Below, one piece after another: positions 25,926 through 32,201 of a DNA stretch of 36,677 nt. The notes under the pieces were generated by a model. It saw nothing but the letters and a program-made list of their open reading frames with translations. It searched no databases and had not been told where the DNA came from. Within the stretch, counting starts at the first letter, position 1; each line of letters begins with the position of its first letter. The stretch comes from Verrucomicrobiota bacterium (lineage in GTDB: Bacteria > Verrucomicrobiota > Verrucomicrobiia > Limisphaerales > JADLHS01): assembly GCA_008933055.1 (NCBI GenBank), contig WBXK01000006.1, positions 1 to 36,677 on the forward strand, in the 5' to 3' direction. The position numbers were made by a program, and so were the translations under genes.

Positions 25926-26453
25926 TCAAATATTGTTGCCGGAGCGGCTCATCAATCGGGTCTTGAATTCAGCCAGTAAGTCGTCGTAGAAATCCACAGC
26001 GTTCAGCGTGGTAGTCACCGTAGAATCATAGTTTACAAGCGTGACCATAGTGCTGTAGGTGGCGGTGTCATGAACGGGCAGCACGGCGCGGATGCCACCT
26101 TTTGGTCCGAGGCGAAAGTAGCAATCATTCTCGTGGATTTGTTGTACTACGACGACTCGATACCCCACCTTTGCCAGAAACATCTGGTAGGAATTCGTAG
26201 TGACGATGGCCGCAAGCATTAAGGAAGGCGCAACGTTAAGACCATCGAACACAGCCTTCAAAGTTTTGAATTCGGGGCGTGCTAAGATGCGGGCGAAACG
26301 TTGTTGCTCGGATTCACCAGGCGAGAGTTGGCCTGTCACTAGGGTGACAGTCGCATTGATGGCAGGACTAATTGGTGGTGCATTATTCATAAAAACTTGT
26401 GTGGTGAGAGATGATTCCTCGACCCGAACTCGCAAAAGCGGGAACCCAATCAT
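25926..26453 (-). CDS. Hypothetical protein
   Basis: Up to 175 residues; I do not recognise a family. It contains alternating hydrophobic strands (VGYRVVVVQQ, STMVTLVNY, TVTTTLNAVDFYDDLLAEF) and a Ser/Thr-rich centre, compatible with a small mixed alpha/beta soluble domain. No signal peptide or long membrane segment is seen. A second ATG at 26390 (MNNAPPISP) may be the true start, giving 154 residues; neither start has a Shine-Dalgarno sequence. It is convergent with engB, ending 28 bases from it. Confidence 0.55.
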   Translation of the reverse strand: MIGFPLLRVRVEESSLTTQVFMNNAPPISPAINATVTLVTGQLSPGESEQQRFARILARPEFKTLKAVFDGLNVAPSLMLAAIVTTNSYQMFLAKVGYRVVVVQQIHENDCYFRLGPKGGIRAVLPVHDTATYSTMVTLVNYDSTVTTTLNAVDFYDDLLAEFKTRLMSRSGNNI

Positions 26454-26487
26454 TGTGGCGGGTTGCTATGGGAAAGTCCATGATTCA

Positions 26488-26524
26488 TAACGAGAATCGG
26501 GCGAAACTTACCGGTTTCGTTATC
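26488..26524. repeat. Inverted repeat downstream of the DUF4337-like gene
   Basis: CGAAAC and GTTTCG pair around a six-base loop. The outer ATAACGA pairs alternatively with the 3' end TCGTTAT. There is no T tract on either side, so a terminator role is uncertain. Confidence 0.4.
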
Positions 26525-26538
26525 ACCATTGCCTAAGA

Positions 26539-27381
26539 TCACACTCGCAGATAAACATAAATTGCGAAGACTATGGCAGCGAGTCCAGCCACGGCTGCGA
26601 TGGACCATAGGAAACTTCGCTTCTGGGCGGCGATCGCAAAAGTGGAAACGATGACTGCAGCTTGGGCGGCGAGCATTCCGAAGAAAAATTTTCCGCTGCG
26701 TTTGTGGTGTCGTTCGGCAGAGATGTTAGCCTTGCGAACTTGCAACTCGTAGAAACCTGCGATGGTTTGATTGAGCCGCGCCTCGGCTTCATAGCGCATA
26801 GCGTTGTAACGCATCTTTGCGGCGGTGAGATCGCGTGCGGCGGCTTTATCGCTTGCGGGCAGGGCTTTCTCCAATTGATCGAGCGCTTGGCTGGCTGGCG
26901 CGGTGAGGGTATCGAACGCGATGGAGTTATCCTTTGCCGATTGCAATGCGGCTGCGAGCGACTTGTCGTCCACGGGTTTCAATATGGCGGTGATCTCGGC
27001 TTCGGACTTTTGGAGTTCAATGGCTTCAAGCGCAGCGGCGACTTTGGAATCCATGCTGGTGGTGGCGGATGTCGGAATTTTTTTAAGCGCTGGATTGTCT
27101 ATCGCCCGGATTTCAGCGGTGGCGTGGAGGAGGTCGTAGGAATTCTTTTGCATGGCGCCTCGAAGTTTCTTTGCCTGGAAGTAAGCCCATTGGTCTCCCG
27201 CTTTGGATTGTAGTTGTGCGCCGAGAGCGCGGTCGTACTGAGCGCGTGTCATTTCGCTGGACGCCAGGCCAGCGAGCAACGTCGCGATGACCGTCATAAT
27301 GACTGGCGTGGCGAGGAGCGTTTTGCCCCACTTAGTTTGCGGCACTTCGGCGGCCAATTGATCCGGGACTTTTGTCTTCAT
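26539..27381 (-). CDS. DUF4337-like membrane protein
   Basis: 280 residues from the ATG at 27381. The frame extends 49 codons upstream into the end of gluQ, which I discount. One transmembrane segment near the N-terminus (LLATPVIMTVIATLLAGLA) precedes SKAGDQWAYFQAKKLRGAMQ, the diagnostic stretch of the DUF4337 family. A long helical, coiled-coil-like domain follows, with a second RYNAMRYEAEARLNQ helix. Two closing membrane helices (FFFGMLAAQAAVIVSTFAIA; IAAVAGLAAIVFAIYVYL) end the protein. The function is unknown. It follows gluQ by 49 bases on the same strand and could be in the same operon. Confidence 0.8.
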   Translation of the reverse strand: MKTKVPDQLAAEVPQTKWGKTLLATPVIMTVIATLLAGLASSEMTRAQYDRALGAQLQSKAGDQWAYFQAKKLRGAMQKNSYDLLHATAEIRAIDNPALKKIPTSATTSMDSKVAAALEAIELQKSEAEITAILKPVDDKSLAAALQSAKDNSIAFDTLTAPASQALDQLEKALPASDKAAARDLTAAKMRYNAMRYEAEARLNQTIAGFYELQVRKANISAERHHKRSGKFFFGMLAAQAAVIVSTFAIAAQKRSFLWSIAAVAGLAAIVFAIYVYLRV

Positions 27382-27430
27382 CTGCGGAGAGGCTACACAA
27401 CCGGGTGCGTGCAAGGCAACGGAGTTGGTT

Positions 27431-28330
27431 TCACCACTTGCAGCGAAGAACTTCGGGTGTTTTACCTTGCTTGCGAAGTTTGCGGAGGCTGAGAGCTTCG
27501 TGACGTTTGGCGAGGCGGACGCCCGCATCGTCAGTCATCAGTGGACAATGGAAATATTCTGGCACAGGCAAGTCGAGCGCGCTATATAGCAGTATTTGCC
27601 GCGCGGTGCTAGCGAGCAAATCCTCACCGCGAACCACTTCGCTGATCTGCATGGCAGCGTCGTCCACTACGCAGGCGAGTTGGTAGGCGGGAACATCGTC
27701 GTGCCGCCAGATCACGAAATCCCCGATGTCTTTTCCGGCGACGAACGATTGTGGGCCAAGATTGTTATCGGTGAAGGAGATGGTTTCGCCATCGGGAACA
27801 CGGAAGCGCCAAGAGAAGCGAGTGGACGCTTGGAGGTTGAAGGATACAGGGTCCTCCGCGCGATTGCTTAAGTTGCAACCTTCAACCTTTGACTCGCGGC
27901 TCTGCTTTGGTCGGCACGTTCCTGCGTAGATCGGTTCGTCATCGTCTTCTCTGTGCGGAGCACGCGAGGCGGTGGCGATGTCTTTGCGTGAGCAGGTGCA
28001 GGGGTAAATGATTCCGCAGGCGCGGAGTTGATCGAGCGCAGCGCGATAGTAACTCATGCGTTCGCTCTGGTTATAGGGCGCGAATCGTCCTCCACAGTCC
28101 GGGCCTTCCTGCCAGTCAAATCCGAACCATTTCAAGTCGTCGAACATTGCGGATGCGAATTCTTGTTTGCAACGTTGGTGGTCAAGGTCTTCGTTGCGAA
28201 GAATCAATGTGCCGCTCTGAGAGATGGCGCGTAGTTGTGCAGTCCAAAAAGTCCGCGCATGGCCGAGGTGGAGATGGCCGGTGGGCGATGGGGCTAGGCG
28301 TCCGCGATATGTGGTTTGGTCTGAGGACAC
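27431..28330 (-). CDS. gluQ: Glutamyl-Q tRNA(Asp) synthetase
   Basis: 299 residues from a GTG. It attaches glutamate to queuosine in the anticodon of tRNA-Asp. The catalytic core of class I GluRS is present: GRLAPSPTGHLHLGHARTFW (HIGH motif) at 10-29, zinc site with YPCTCSRKD and YAGTCR, and a KMSKS-like VRLAKRHEA near the end. It lacks the anticodon-binding domain of true GluRS, as expected. Two oddities stand out. About 25 residues after GTCRPKQSR come from an inverted repeat with heptamer-like units. The protein also stops about 20 residues after the KMSKS region, shorter than E. coli GluQ. It follows the M23 peptidase gene by 15 bases. Confidence 0.88.
   Translation of the reverse strand: MSSDQTTYRGRLAPSPTGHLHLGHARTFWTAQLRAISQSGTLILRNEDLDHQRCKQEFASAMFDDLKWFGFDWQEGPDCGGRFAPYNQSERMSYYRAALDQLRACGIIYPCTCSRKDIATASRAPHREDDDEPIYAGTCRPKQSRESKVEGCNLSNRAEDPVSFNLQASTRFSWRFRVPDGETISFTDNNLGPQSFVAGKDIGDFVIWRHDDVPAYQLACVVDDAAMQISEVVRGEDLLASTARQILLYSALDLPVPEYFHCPLMTDDAGVRLAKRHEALSLRKLRKQGKTPEVLRCKW
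27818..27898. repeat. Inverted-repeat insertion with heptamer-like units inside gluQ
   Basis: Perfect 10-bp arms AGGTTGAAGG (27834-27843) and CCTTCAACCT (27879-27888) lie about 35 bp apart, with outer AGCGAGT/ACTCGC pairing. The right arm reads GCAACCT, TCAACCT, TTGACTC, again three heptamers. It is in frame and encodes residues that GluQ proteins usually lack. Confidence 0.55.
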
Positions 28331-28345
28331 GTCGCCTGTCTTCCG

Positions 28346-29380
28346 TCAATAAGTGAGCAATACCAGTAGATTCTGACCACGAGATGCTAGTTCCCATTGC
28401 CCTTTGCGTTTGGTGAGAAGCTTGCCGCAGGGGTTTTTCTTCTGCTCGGCATCATTAACCGAGAGGAGGTGGAATCTGGATTTGCCTTTCAGCTCAGATG
28501 CGGCGCGCGGGATCAGTTCGATGGGGATACCATTGAAGTTCAGGGCGAGTTCGTAACCAGCGACGCCTTCCTTCGTGGCTTGTGCGTTTGGTTTGATGAG
28601 CGGCGCGTAGCGGGTAAGCCACGGGAAATTTGTGTCACGCACGGTTACGCGGCAAAGCACCGGCTGGCTTTGGAGGAGTTTGACGAGGTTGAAGCCTGCG
28701 CCTTTGTCGTTTTGTTCTAATAGGATGGCGCGCGGATCAATGCCCAGAAAATTCTGACCATTCCACTGGCCGTGGTCGTTTCGTTGTCCGGGAAATTTTT
28801 TTGCATGCCATGATGCAAAGCGTTCGTTGAGCAAGAGGTTCAGTTCAAAGTGAACGTGAGCACGATCTTTGGAGATGCCTTGGCGCGTATTGGCGGTGCG
28901 ACCCATCACGCCGATCTGTTCGCCGCTTTTGATGGTTGAGCCAGCTTTCAAGTCCTCGCGGACTTCGCGCAAGTGTGCATACGTCGAATAGATTTCGATG
29001 CCATCAATCGTGTGGCGCAGGATGATGTAGTTACCGTAGTTGGAGAGTGCAGATTTGCGGTTAATGTAGGCAACCGTTCCGTCGCTTGTCGTGTTGACGG
29101 GATCGGCGGGTTCGCCGTTTTTGTCGCGTTGCAGGCAGCGGATGTCGATTCCTTCGTGCATCTGCCAACCTTCGGTGCGAACGCAACCAAAACAGCCGCT
29201 CGTCCATGGTTTGCCGACGGTGGGAACAAAAAACTTTTCACCGCCCCCGTTGGCGTCGTAAAGGGCTCGGTTGGCGGTGGGAAGATTGAACGTCTCGGCA
29301 ACTAGGAGTTGTCCGGTAAGTGAGCCGACTCCGATGACGAAATGAATGAATTGCCGGCCGGCGAAACGGAAACACCTCAC
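28346..29380 (-). CDS. M23 family peptidase (secreted)
   Basis: 344 residues with a signal peptide (hydrophobic 11-28). The LytM/M23 zinc site is visible: His75 and Asp79 in MHEGIDIR, His136 in TYAHL, and His175/His177 in AHVHFELN. M23 enzymes cut peptidoglycan cross-bridges or serve as activators. A C-terminal region of about 150 residues (from NFLGIDPRAIL) has no domain I know. The start is a GTG, well supported by GGAGG six bases upstream. It overlaps the lipoprotein gene by 4 bases (GTGA), so these two and gluQ form one operon. A periplasmic or surface location is expected. Confidence 0.9.
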   Translation of the reverse strand: MRCFRFAGRQFIHFVIGVGSLTGQLLVAETFNLPTANRALYDANGGGEKFFVPTVGKPWTSGCFGCVRTEGWQMHEGIDIRCLQRDKNGEPADPVNTTSDGTVAYINRKSALSNYGNYIILRHTIDGIEIYSTYAHLREVREDLKAGSTIKSGEQIGVMGRTANTRQGISKDRAHVHFELNLLLNERFASWHAKKFPGQRNDHGQWNGQNFLGIDPRAILLEQNDKGAGFNLVKLLQSQPVLCRVTVRDTNFPWLTRYAPLIKPNAQATKEGVAGYELALNFNGIPIELIPRAASELKGKSRFHLLSVNDAEQKKNPCGKLLTKRKGQWELASRGQNLLVLLTY

Positions 29381-29946
29381 TTTGTTCCTCCGTTTTTCGC
29401 ATTTTCAGGAGCTTTTTTCTTTTTTGGTTCTTTGAAGCCTGCGGCTTTGTTCCAACCTTTCACAATGGTGTCAGCCTCTTCTCGGTCAGCATCAGGCGAG
29501 AATGAAAGGTTGCCATCGGAGATGCGACGCATGATTAGGGGGGCAGCGAGCCAGCGGTCAAAGACGTTCGTGCCCTGACGAAACTGGCTGCGGATTGCGA
29601 AACGGCGTTGCGGATTAGTAGAGGAATATTGTTCGAGCAAGTGTTGACCTTGTTGGTTCAACTGGATGGAGAGTATGAATTCATCACCGCTCTCGACCAC
29701 TTTAGCGGCACTGATGTCTGTCTCGTTGAGGAATGGCGTCTTCTCGATGGTCACCGAAATTGGCGAGGTGCGAATGACGGAAACCTTTTCAGTCATATCC
29801 GATGGATTATTTGGAGCTTCGAGATGGACGCGTAAACTGGCGATTTGATTTTTTGATTTAGATGGGAATGATTCGCAGCCGCCGCCTACGACGAGCGCGG
29901 CAGCTAGCAACAAATAGATGTTGAATCGTGGCGGACGAATTACCAT
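29377..29946 (-). CDS. Lipoprotein with SecD-P1-like domain
   Basis: 189 residues from the ATG at 29946, which gives a lipoprotein signal ending VGGGC (Cys24). The frame is open 101 codons further upstream, but that part overlaps the small basic protein gene on the other strand and has no sensible signal, so I discount it. The mature part reads TPFLNETDISAAKVV...EFILSIQLNQQGQHLLEQYS. That resembles the head subdomain of SecD/SecDF P1 (FLTGxDIxxA...V.F.LN..G...F); similarity of function is only inferred. The C-terminus is Lys/Pro-rich. It is the first gene of the operon with the M23 peptidase and gluQ. Confidence 0.75.
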   Translation of the reverse strand: MVIRPPRFNIYLLLAAALVVGGGCESFPSKSKNQIASLRVHLEAPNNPSDMTEKVSVIRTSPISVTIEKTPFLNETDISAAKVVESGDEFILSIQLNQQGQHLLEQYSSTNPQRRFAIRSQFRQGTNVFDRWLAAPLIMRRISDGNLSFSPDADREEADTIVKGWNKAAGFKEPKKKKAPENAKNGGTK

Positions 29947-29949
29947 AGT
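29921..29949 (+). promoter_or_regulatory. Candidate promoter of the small basic protein gene
   Basis: TTGAAT (29921-29926) and CATAGT (29944-29949) are 17 bp apart, 42 bases before the ATG. Both boxes match the consensus at four of six positions. It overlaps the start of the divergent lipoprotein gene. Confidence 0.3.
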
Positions 29950-29991
29950 ATTCACACGAAATCGTAACACGAAAGCAAAGTAAAGACTGAT

Positions 29992-30102
29992 ATGGGACAA
30001 CAAACTAACAAGACCACCAAACGAAAACGCGCCAACGCCTATATGAAGCGCAAAGCCACGGCTGTTAAAGCAAAAATCAAGATTAAGAAGAAGACCGCCT
30101 GA
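29992..30102 (+). CDS. Small Lys/Arg-rich basic protein
   Basis: A 36-residue ORF, MGQQTNKTTKRKRANAYMKR followed by KATAVKAKIKIKKKTA. Seventeen residues are Lys or Arg and none is acidic. It lies between a divergent start 45 bp away and a strong terminator 16 bases after the stop, so it sits in its own transcription unit. The composition is like that of ribosome-associated small proteins (THX, L36-like) or histone-like tails, suggesting RNA or DNA binding. It is not the THX sequence, and I cannot name a family. The dense AAA/AAG and CGA/CGC codon use fits real coding rather than chance. Confidence 0.65.
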   Translation: MGQQTNKTTKRKRANAYMKRKATAVKAKIKIKKKTA

Positions 30103-30118
30103 CGGTTCTTGATGAATC

Positions 30119-30152
30119 AAAAGCCGCCCGATATGGGCGGCTTTTTGTTTTT
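30119..30152 (+). terminator. Rho-independent terminator of the small basic protein gene
   Basis: The stem AAGCCGCCC/GGGCGGCTT (30121-30129 with 30135-30143) is followed by TTTTGTTTTTG. Its 32-bp core is repeated almost exactly 1400 bp downstream (31515-31546). Confidence 0.9.
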
Positions 30153-30278
30153 GTGCGTTCATACAAGATGCACGCGCCCTTGTCGCCATCGCAACCCCTC
30201 CGCTAATTGCATTTACTGATGCCATGTCATGTATATGCGTGTCAGACAAAGCAAGCCATGGTGGCCGATAACCAACTG

Positions 30279-30578
30279 TTAGGCGATAAGGTCGCCCTTT
30301 TCCTCTGATGGCGGCCAGAGGGTTTTGGGTGGTTCAGACGCTTTTTCCACTAATTGCACAACGGGCTCGGGGGGGGCGATTAGGTCACTCTTCTGCAGAT
30401 ACGCGCGTTGGATGTCTGCGTAGGCCCTCGTCTCGTCATAATTGAGCCGCGGCGGGAGCAGTTTTGTTGAATCCAACCCACAAACCAGCCTGCCAAAGTC
30501 TGTGCCGATCCCGAGCAGTCGAGACATCTGACTCAAACTCGGTATGCCGTGAGGATGACGCTGATGATAATTATCCAC
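30279..30578 (-). CDS. Doubtful hypothetical ORF
   Basis: 99 residues from a GTG, with no recognisable domain. It includes the sequence SQMSRLLGIGTDFGRLVCGL and a Pro/Glu-rich C-terminus with two similar bits (SDLIAPPEP and GDLIA). No Shine-Dalgarno sequence is visible. It lies 42 bases downstream of the small membrane protein gene on the same strand. It could be a real accessory gene or a chance open frame. Confidence 0.3.
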   Translation of the reverse strand: MDNYHQRHPHGIPSLSQMSRLLGIGTDFGRLVCGLDSTKLLPPRLNYDETRAYADIQRAYLQKSDLIAPPEPVVQLVEKASEPPKTLWPPSEEKGDLIA

Positions 30579-30620
30579 ATTTTCGAGTCAGCCTCAGGAG
30601 GCATAAACATATCGAAAGAC

Positions 30621-30797
30621 TCACTTCCTCGACTGCAAGAACTCTGACAACTTCGTGCCATCGGCAACCTGCGTCTCAATCTTCAGGAGGTTCGTCATGA
30701 AATACACGACGCCAATCGGGATCGTGATCACCAAGAATCCCAGTAGGGTCAGGATGAGCCAACTCCCATGCCATTCATATTGTGTAACTTTATCCAT
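30621..30797 (-). CDS. Small single-pass membrane protein
   Basis: 58 residues: a polar start (MDKVTQYEWHG), one hydrophobic helix (SWLILTLLGFLVITIPIGVV, about 12-31), then a charged C-terminal tail (NLLKIETQVADGTKLSEF). A good ribosome binding site, AAGGA, lies 7 bases before the ATG, and the codon pattern looks coding, so I consider it real. I do not know the family. Single-span proteins of this size often regulate or stabilise larger membrane complexes, but no partner is indicated here. Confidence 0.6.
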   Translation of the reverse strand: MDKVTQYEWHGSWLILTLLGFLVITIPIGVVYFMTNLLKIETQVADGTKLSEFLQSRK

Positions 30798-31025
30798 CGG
30801 TCTTCCTTTGTTTTAGTGGGTGATTTGCTCTGCCGCCTTGCATTGAGACTGAGCAACTGGTTTGGCGTCAAACACAGTCATAGGTTGCCTAGCGAGTCTG
30901 CGCTTTTGGTTTTGGTCTTCAAGTGTTTTTATTTTTTGGAAAGCCGTGTGCGCGGTGGAAGCAGTGGAAGACAACGGTTCTGGATCGTGAGCTGATGTTG
31001 TTTGAGGGGAGGGTGTTGGTCGAGT
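30798..31025. other. Non-coding stretch
   Basis: No convincing gene between the small membrane protein and the hairpin before the GIY-YIG gene. The + strand frame at 30768-30995 overlaps the membrane protein gene and looks like chance. Confidence 0.4.
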
Positions 31026-31069
31026 AAATCGCTACGCCCCGTTTTACGGGGCTTCGCTTCACGCGATTT
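31026..31069 (+). promoter_or_regulatory. Structured element directly before the GIY-YIG gene
   Basis: Outer arms AAATCGC/GCGATTT (31026-31032 with 31063-31069) enclose a perfect hairpin GCCCCG/CGGGGC (31036-31041 with 31047-31052, loop TTTTA). It ends 9 bases before the ATG, so it may affect translation, act as a terminator for incoming transcription, or be the end of a small mobile unit. Confidence 0.6.
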
Positions 31070-31078
31070 TGAAAAGTG

Positions 31079-31435
31079 ATGAATATTTCCTACGTTTATG
31101 TTTTGCAGTGGGAATCTGATGACGGGCTATACATCGGTTTCTCGACGGATTTGCGGCGGCGGCTCAAAGAGTACCAGGCGGAGAAGTCGTTTGCAACGTC
31201 GTATCGAGGGCCGTGGAGGTTGATTTATTACAAAGCTTATTTGGAAAAGGCCGATGCGCTCGGCCGGGAGAAGTTTTTGAAGAGTGGCTGTGGGCGTCGT
31301 TTTTTGAAGGCTCAATTGAGACATCATTTGTTAAACTACCCGGTGCGGCCCGCCGCCAAGCGGTTTTACGCGGCAGGATTTACTCGGTCATGCAGATTTG
31401 GCCGCTACTCAAATTTACACGCATGTGATGAATAA
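31079..31435 (+). CDS. GIY-YIG nuclease domain protein
   Basis: 118 residues from the ATG at 31079, preceded by GAAAAG. The domain has the family pattern SYVYVLQ...LYIGFSTDLRRRLKEY (both Tyr motifs and the catalytic-type Arg) and ALGREKFLKSG with the conserved Glu. It belongs to the small stand-alone YhbQ/UvrC-like group, whose cellular role is largely unknown. The family normally ends near HHLLN (about residue 85). The last 30 or so residues (YPVRPAAKRFYAAGF onward) read out of frame through a tyrosine-recombinase remnant, so this tail is probably acquired by chance after an insertion or deletion. Confidence 0.88.
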   Translation: MNISYVYVLQWESDDGLYIGFSTDLRRRLKEYQAEKSFATSYRGPWRLIYYKAYLEKADALGREKFLKSGCGRRFLKAQLRHHLLNYPVRPAAKRFYAAGFTRSCRFGRYSNLHACDE

Positions 31436-31475
31436 GCCACGGATCGCGGCGGCGGAGTCCGCTGGAGGGGTGGCC
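31368..31475 (+). pseudogene. Tyrosine recombinase/integrase C-terminal remnant
   Basis: In the frame that includes 31377-31439 the sequence reads DLLGHADLAATQIYTHVMNK P. This is the C-terminal box of XerC/IntI-type tyrosine recombinases, with the LGH motif and the nucleophilic Tyr of the (T)xIYTHV motif. After KP the homology shifts by one base (the next frame gives RRRSPLEG, matching the usual GVRSPLD end). The 5' part with the Arg-His catalytic core is missing, replaced by the GIY-YIG gene. It is a decayed fragment, not a functional gene. It may come from an integron-type integrase, but no attC site is recognisable. Confidence 0.7.
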
Positions 31476-31514
31476 GGCATTGGCGCGGATGGATTTAGGT
31501 TTTATATCTGCACA

Positions 31515-31548
31515 AATCAAAAGCCGCCCGAAATGGGCGGCTTTTTTG
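31515..31548. terminator. Bidirectional terminator, near-copy of 30115-30146
   Basis: The stem AAGCCGCCC/GGGCGGCTT is followed by TTTTT on the + strand and preceded by AAAA, which is a T tract for the minus strand. 31 of 32 bases match the upstream copy. On the minus strand it ends the GspG-like gene. Confidence 0.85.
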
Positions 31549-31598
31549 CTGGGATGAACGGAGACGCTCCCCGGCCATCTGATGGCGAGACAGTGGGG

Positions 31599-32009
31599 TC
31601 AGTTGGAGCGGATGTAATCGTCTGCTTCTATGACACTGCTGTCATCAAATCTGCGGTTTGGTCCGGCGGAGCGGATGAGGATGTTGGCCTCGGAGAAGTA
31701 AATTTTGAGCGGCGTGCCCCACGGATCCACGTATTCGCTCTTTTCGTTCAACTCATTCTTGCGACCGACGAGGATAATGACGTTTTTTCCATTTTCGCCT
31801 GACAATGCTTTTGCGATGTTCGCATTGCCGCCTGTTGGGTAACTGCCTACGCGCTCTTTGTATTTTTGAAGGCCCACGAAGAGGTTATCCACATCCTCGT
31901 TGTATCTTGTGGTTCGGGCATTGGCGCGGAGTGTGGACCATGCTCTTGAAGCCCAAAGTGCGCAGAGGACCACGGTAATCAAGCCGATGCCGACGAGTAT
32001 TTTTCTCAT
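31599..32009 (-). CDS. GspG-like protein with N-terminal membrane anchor
   Basis: 136 residues. One hydrophobic segment (ILVGIGLITVVLCALWA, 4-20) is followed by a helix and a C-terminal domain with YVDPWGTPLKIYFSE and SAGPNRRFDD. That matches the calcium-binding C-terminal half of type II secretion major pseudopilins (GspG), which read DPWGxPYxY...SxGxDG. The N-terminal G-F-T-L-x-E prepilin peptidase site is absent, so it is not a canonical pseudopilin. It may be an anchored stand-alone version, a type common in Planctomycetes and Verrucomicrobia. No Shine-Dalgarno sequence is seen. No other secretion genes lie nearby. Confidence 0.75.
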   Translation of the reverse strand: MRKILVGIGLITVVLCALWASRAWSTLRANARTTRYNEDVDNLFVGLQKYKERVGSYPTGGNANIAKALSGENGKNVIILVGRKNELNEKSEYVDPWGTPLKIYFSEANILIRSAGPNRRFDDSSVIEADDYIRSN

Positions 32010-32201
32010 GCAGGATCAATTTAGCAGGGGGAATACCAACAAGGGGAAGCATTCTGACTGCTGGAGGGCGTTATGGATGTCGCAGACCCATCGCTGCCCG
32101 GTATCGGGACTGTTCAAGTCATGTGGTCGCGGTCTTCCCAAGCCTGTTTCAACTCCGAAATCAATACTTGGAACTGAGCGCGACGGACTTTAGTTTAAGG
32201 C

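Noticed and set aside
27382-27528. 49-codon extension of the DUF4337-like gene into gluQ
   Set aside because: It overlaps the gluQ coding end and adds nothing like a family N-terminus.
29947-30249. 101-codon upstream extension of the lipoprotein gene
   Set aside because: It runs antisense across the small basic protein gene and its terminator, and the downstream ATG supplies the signal peptide.
30768-30995. 75-codon + strand ORF
   Set aside because: Overlaps the better-supported 58-residue membrane protein gene and shows no domain.
32072-32176. 34-codon + strand ORF before hisA
   Set aside because: No ribosome binding site, no family, and low coding character.
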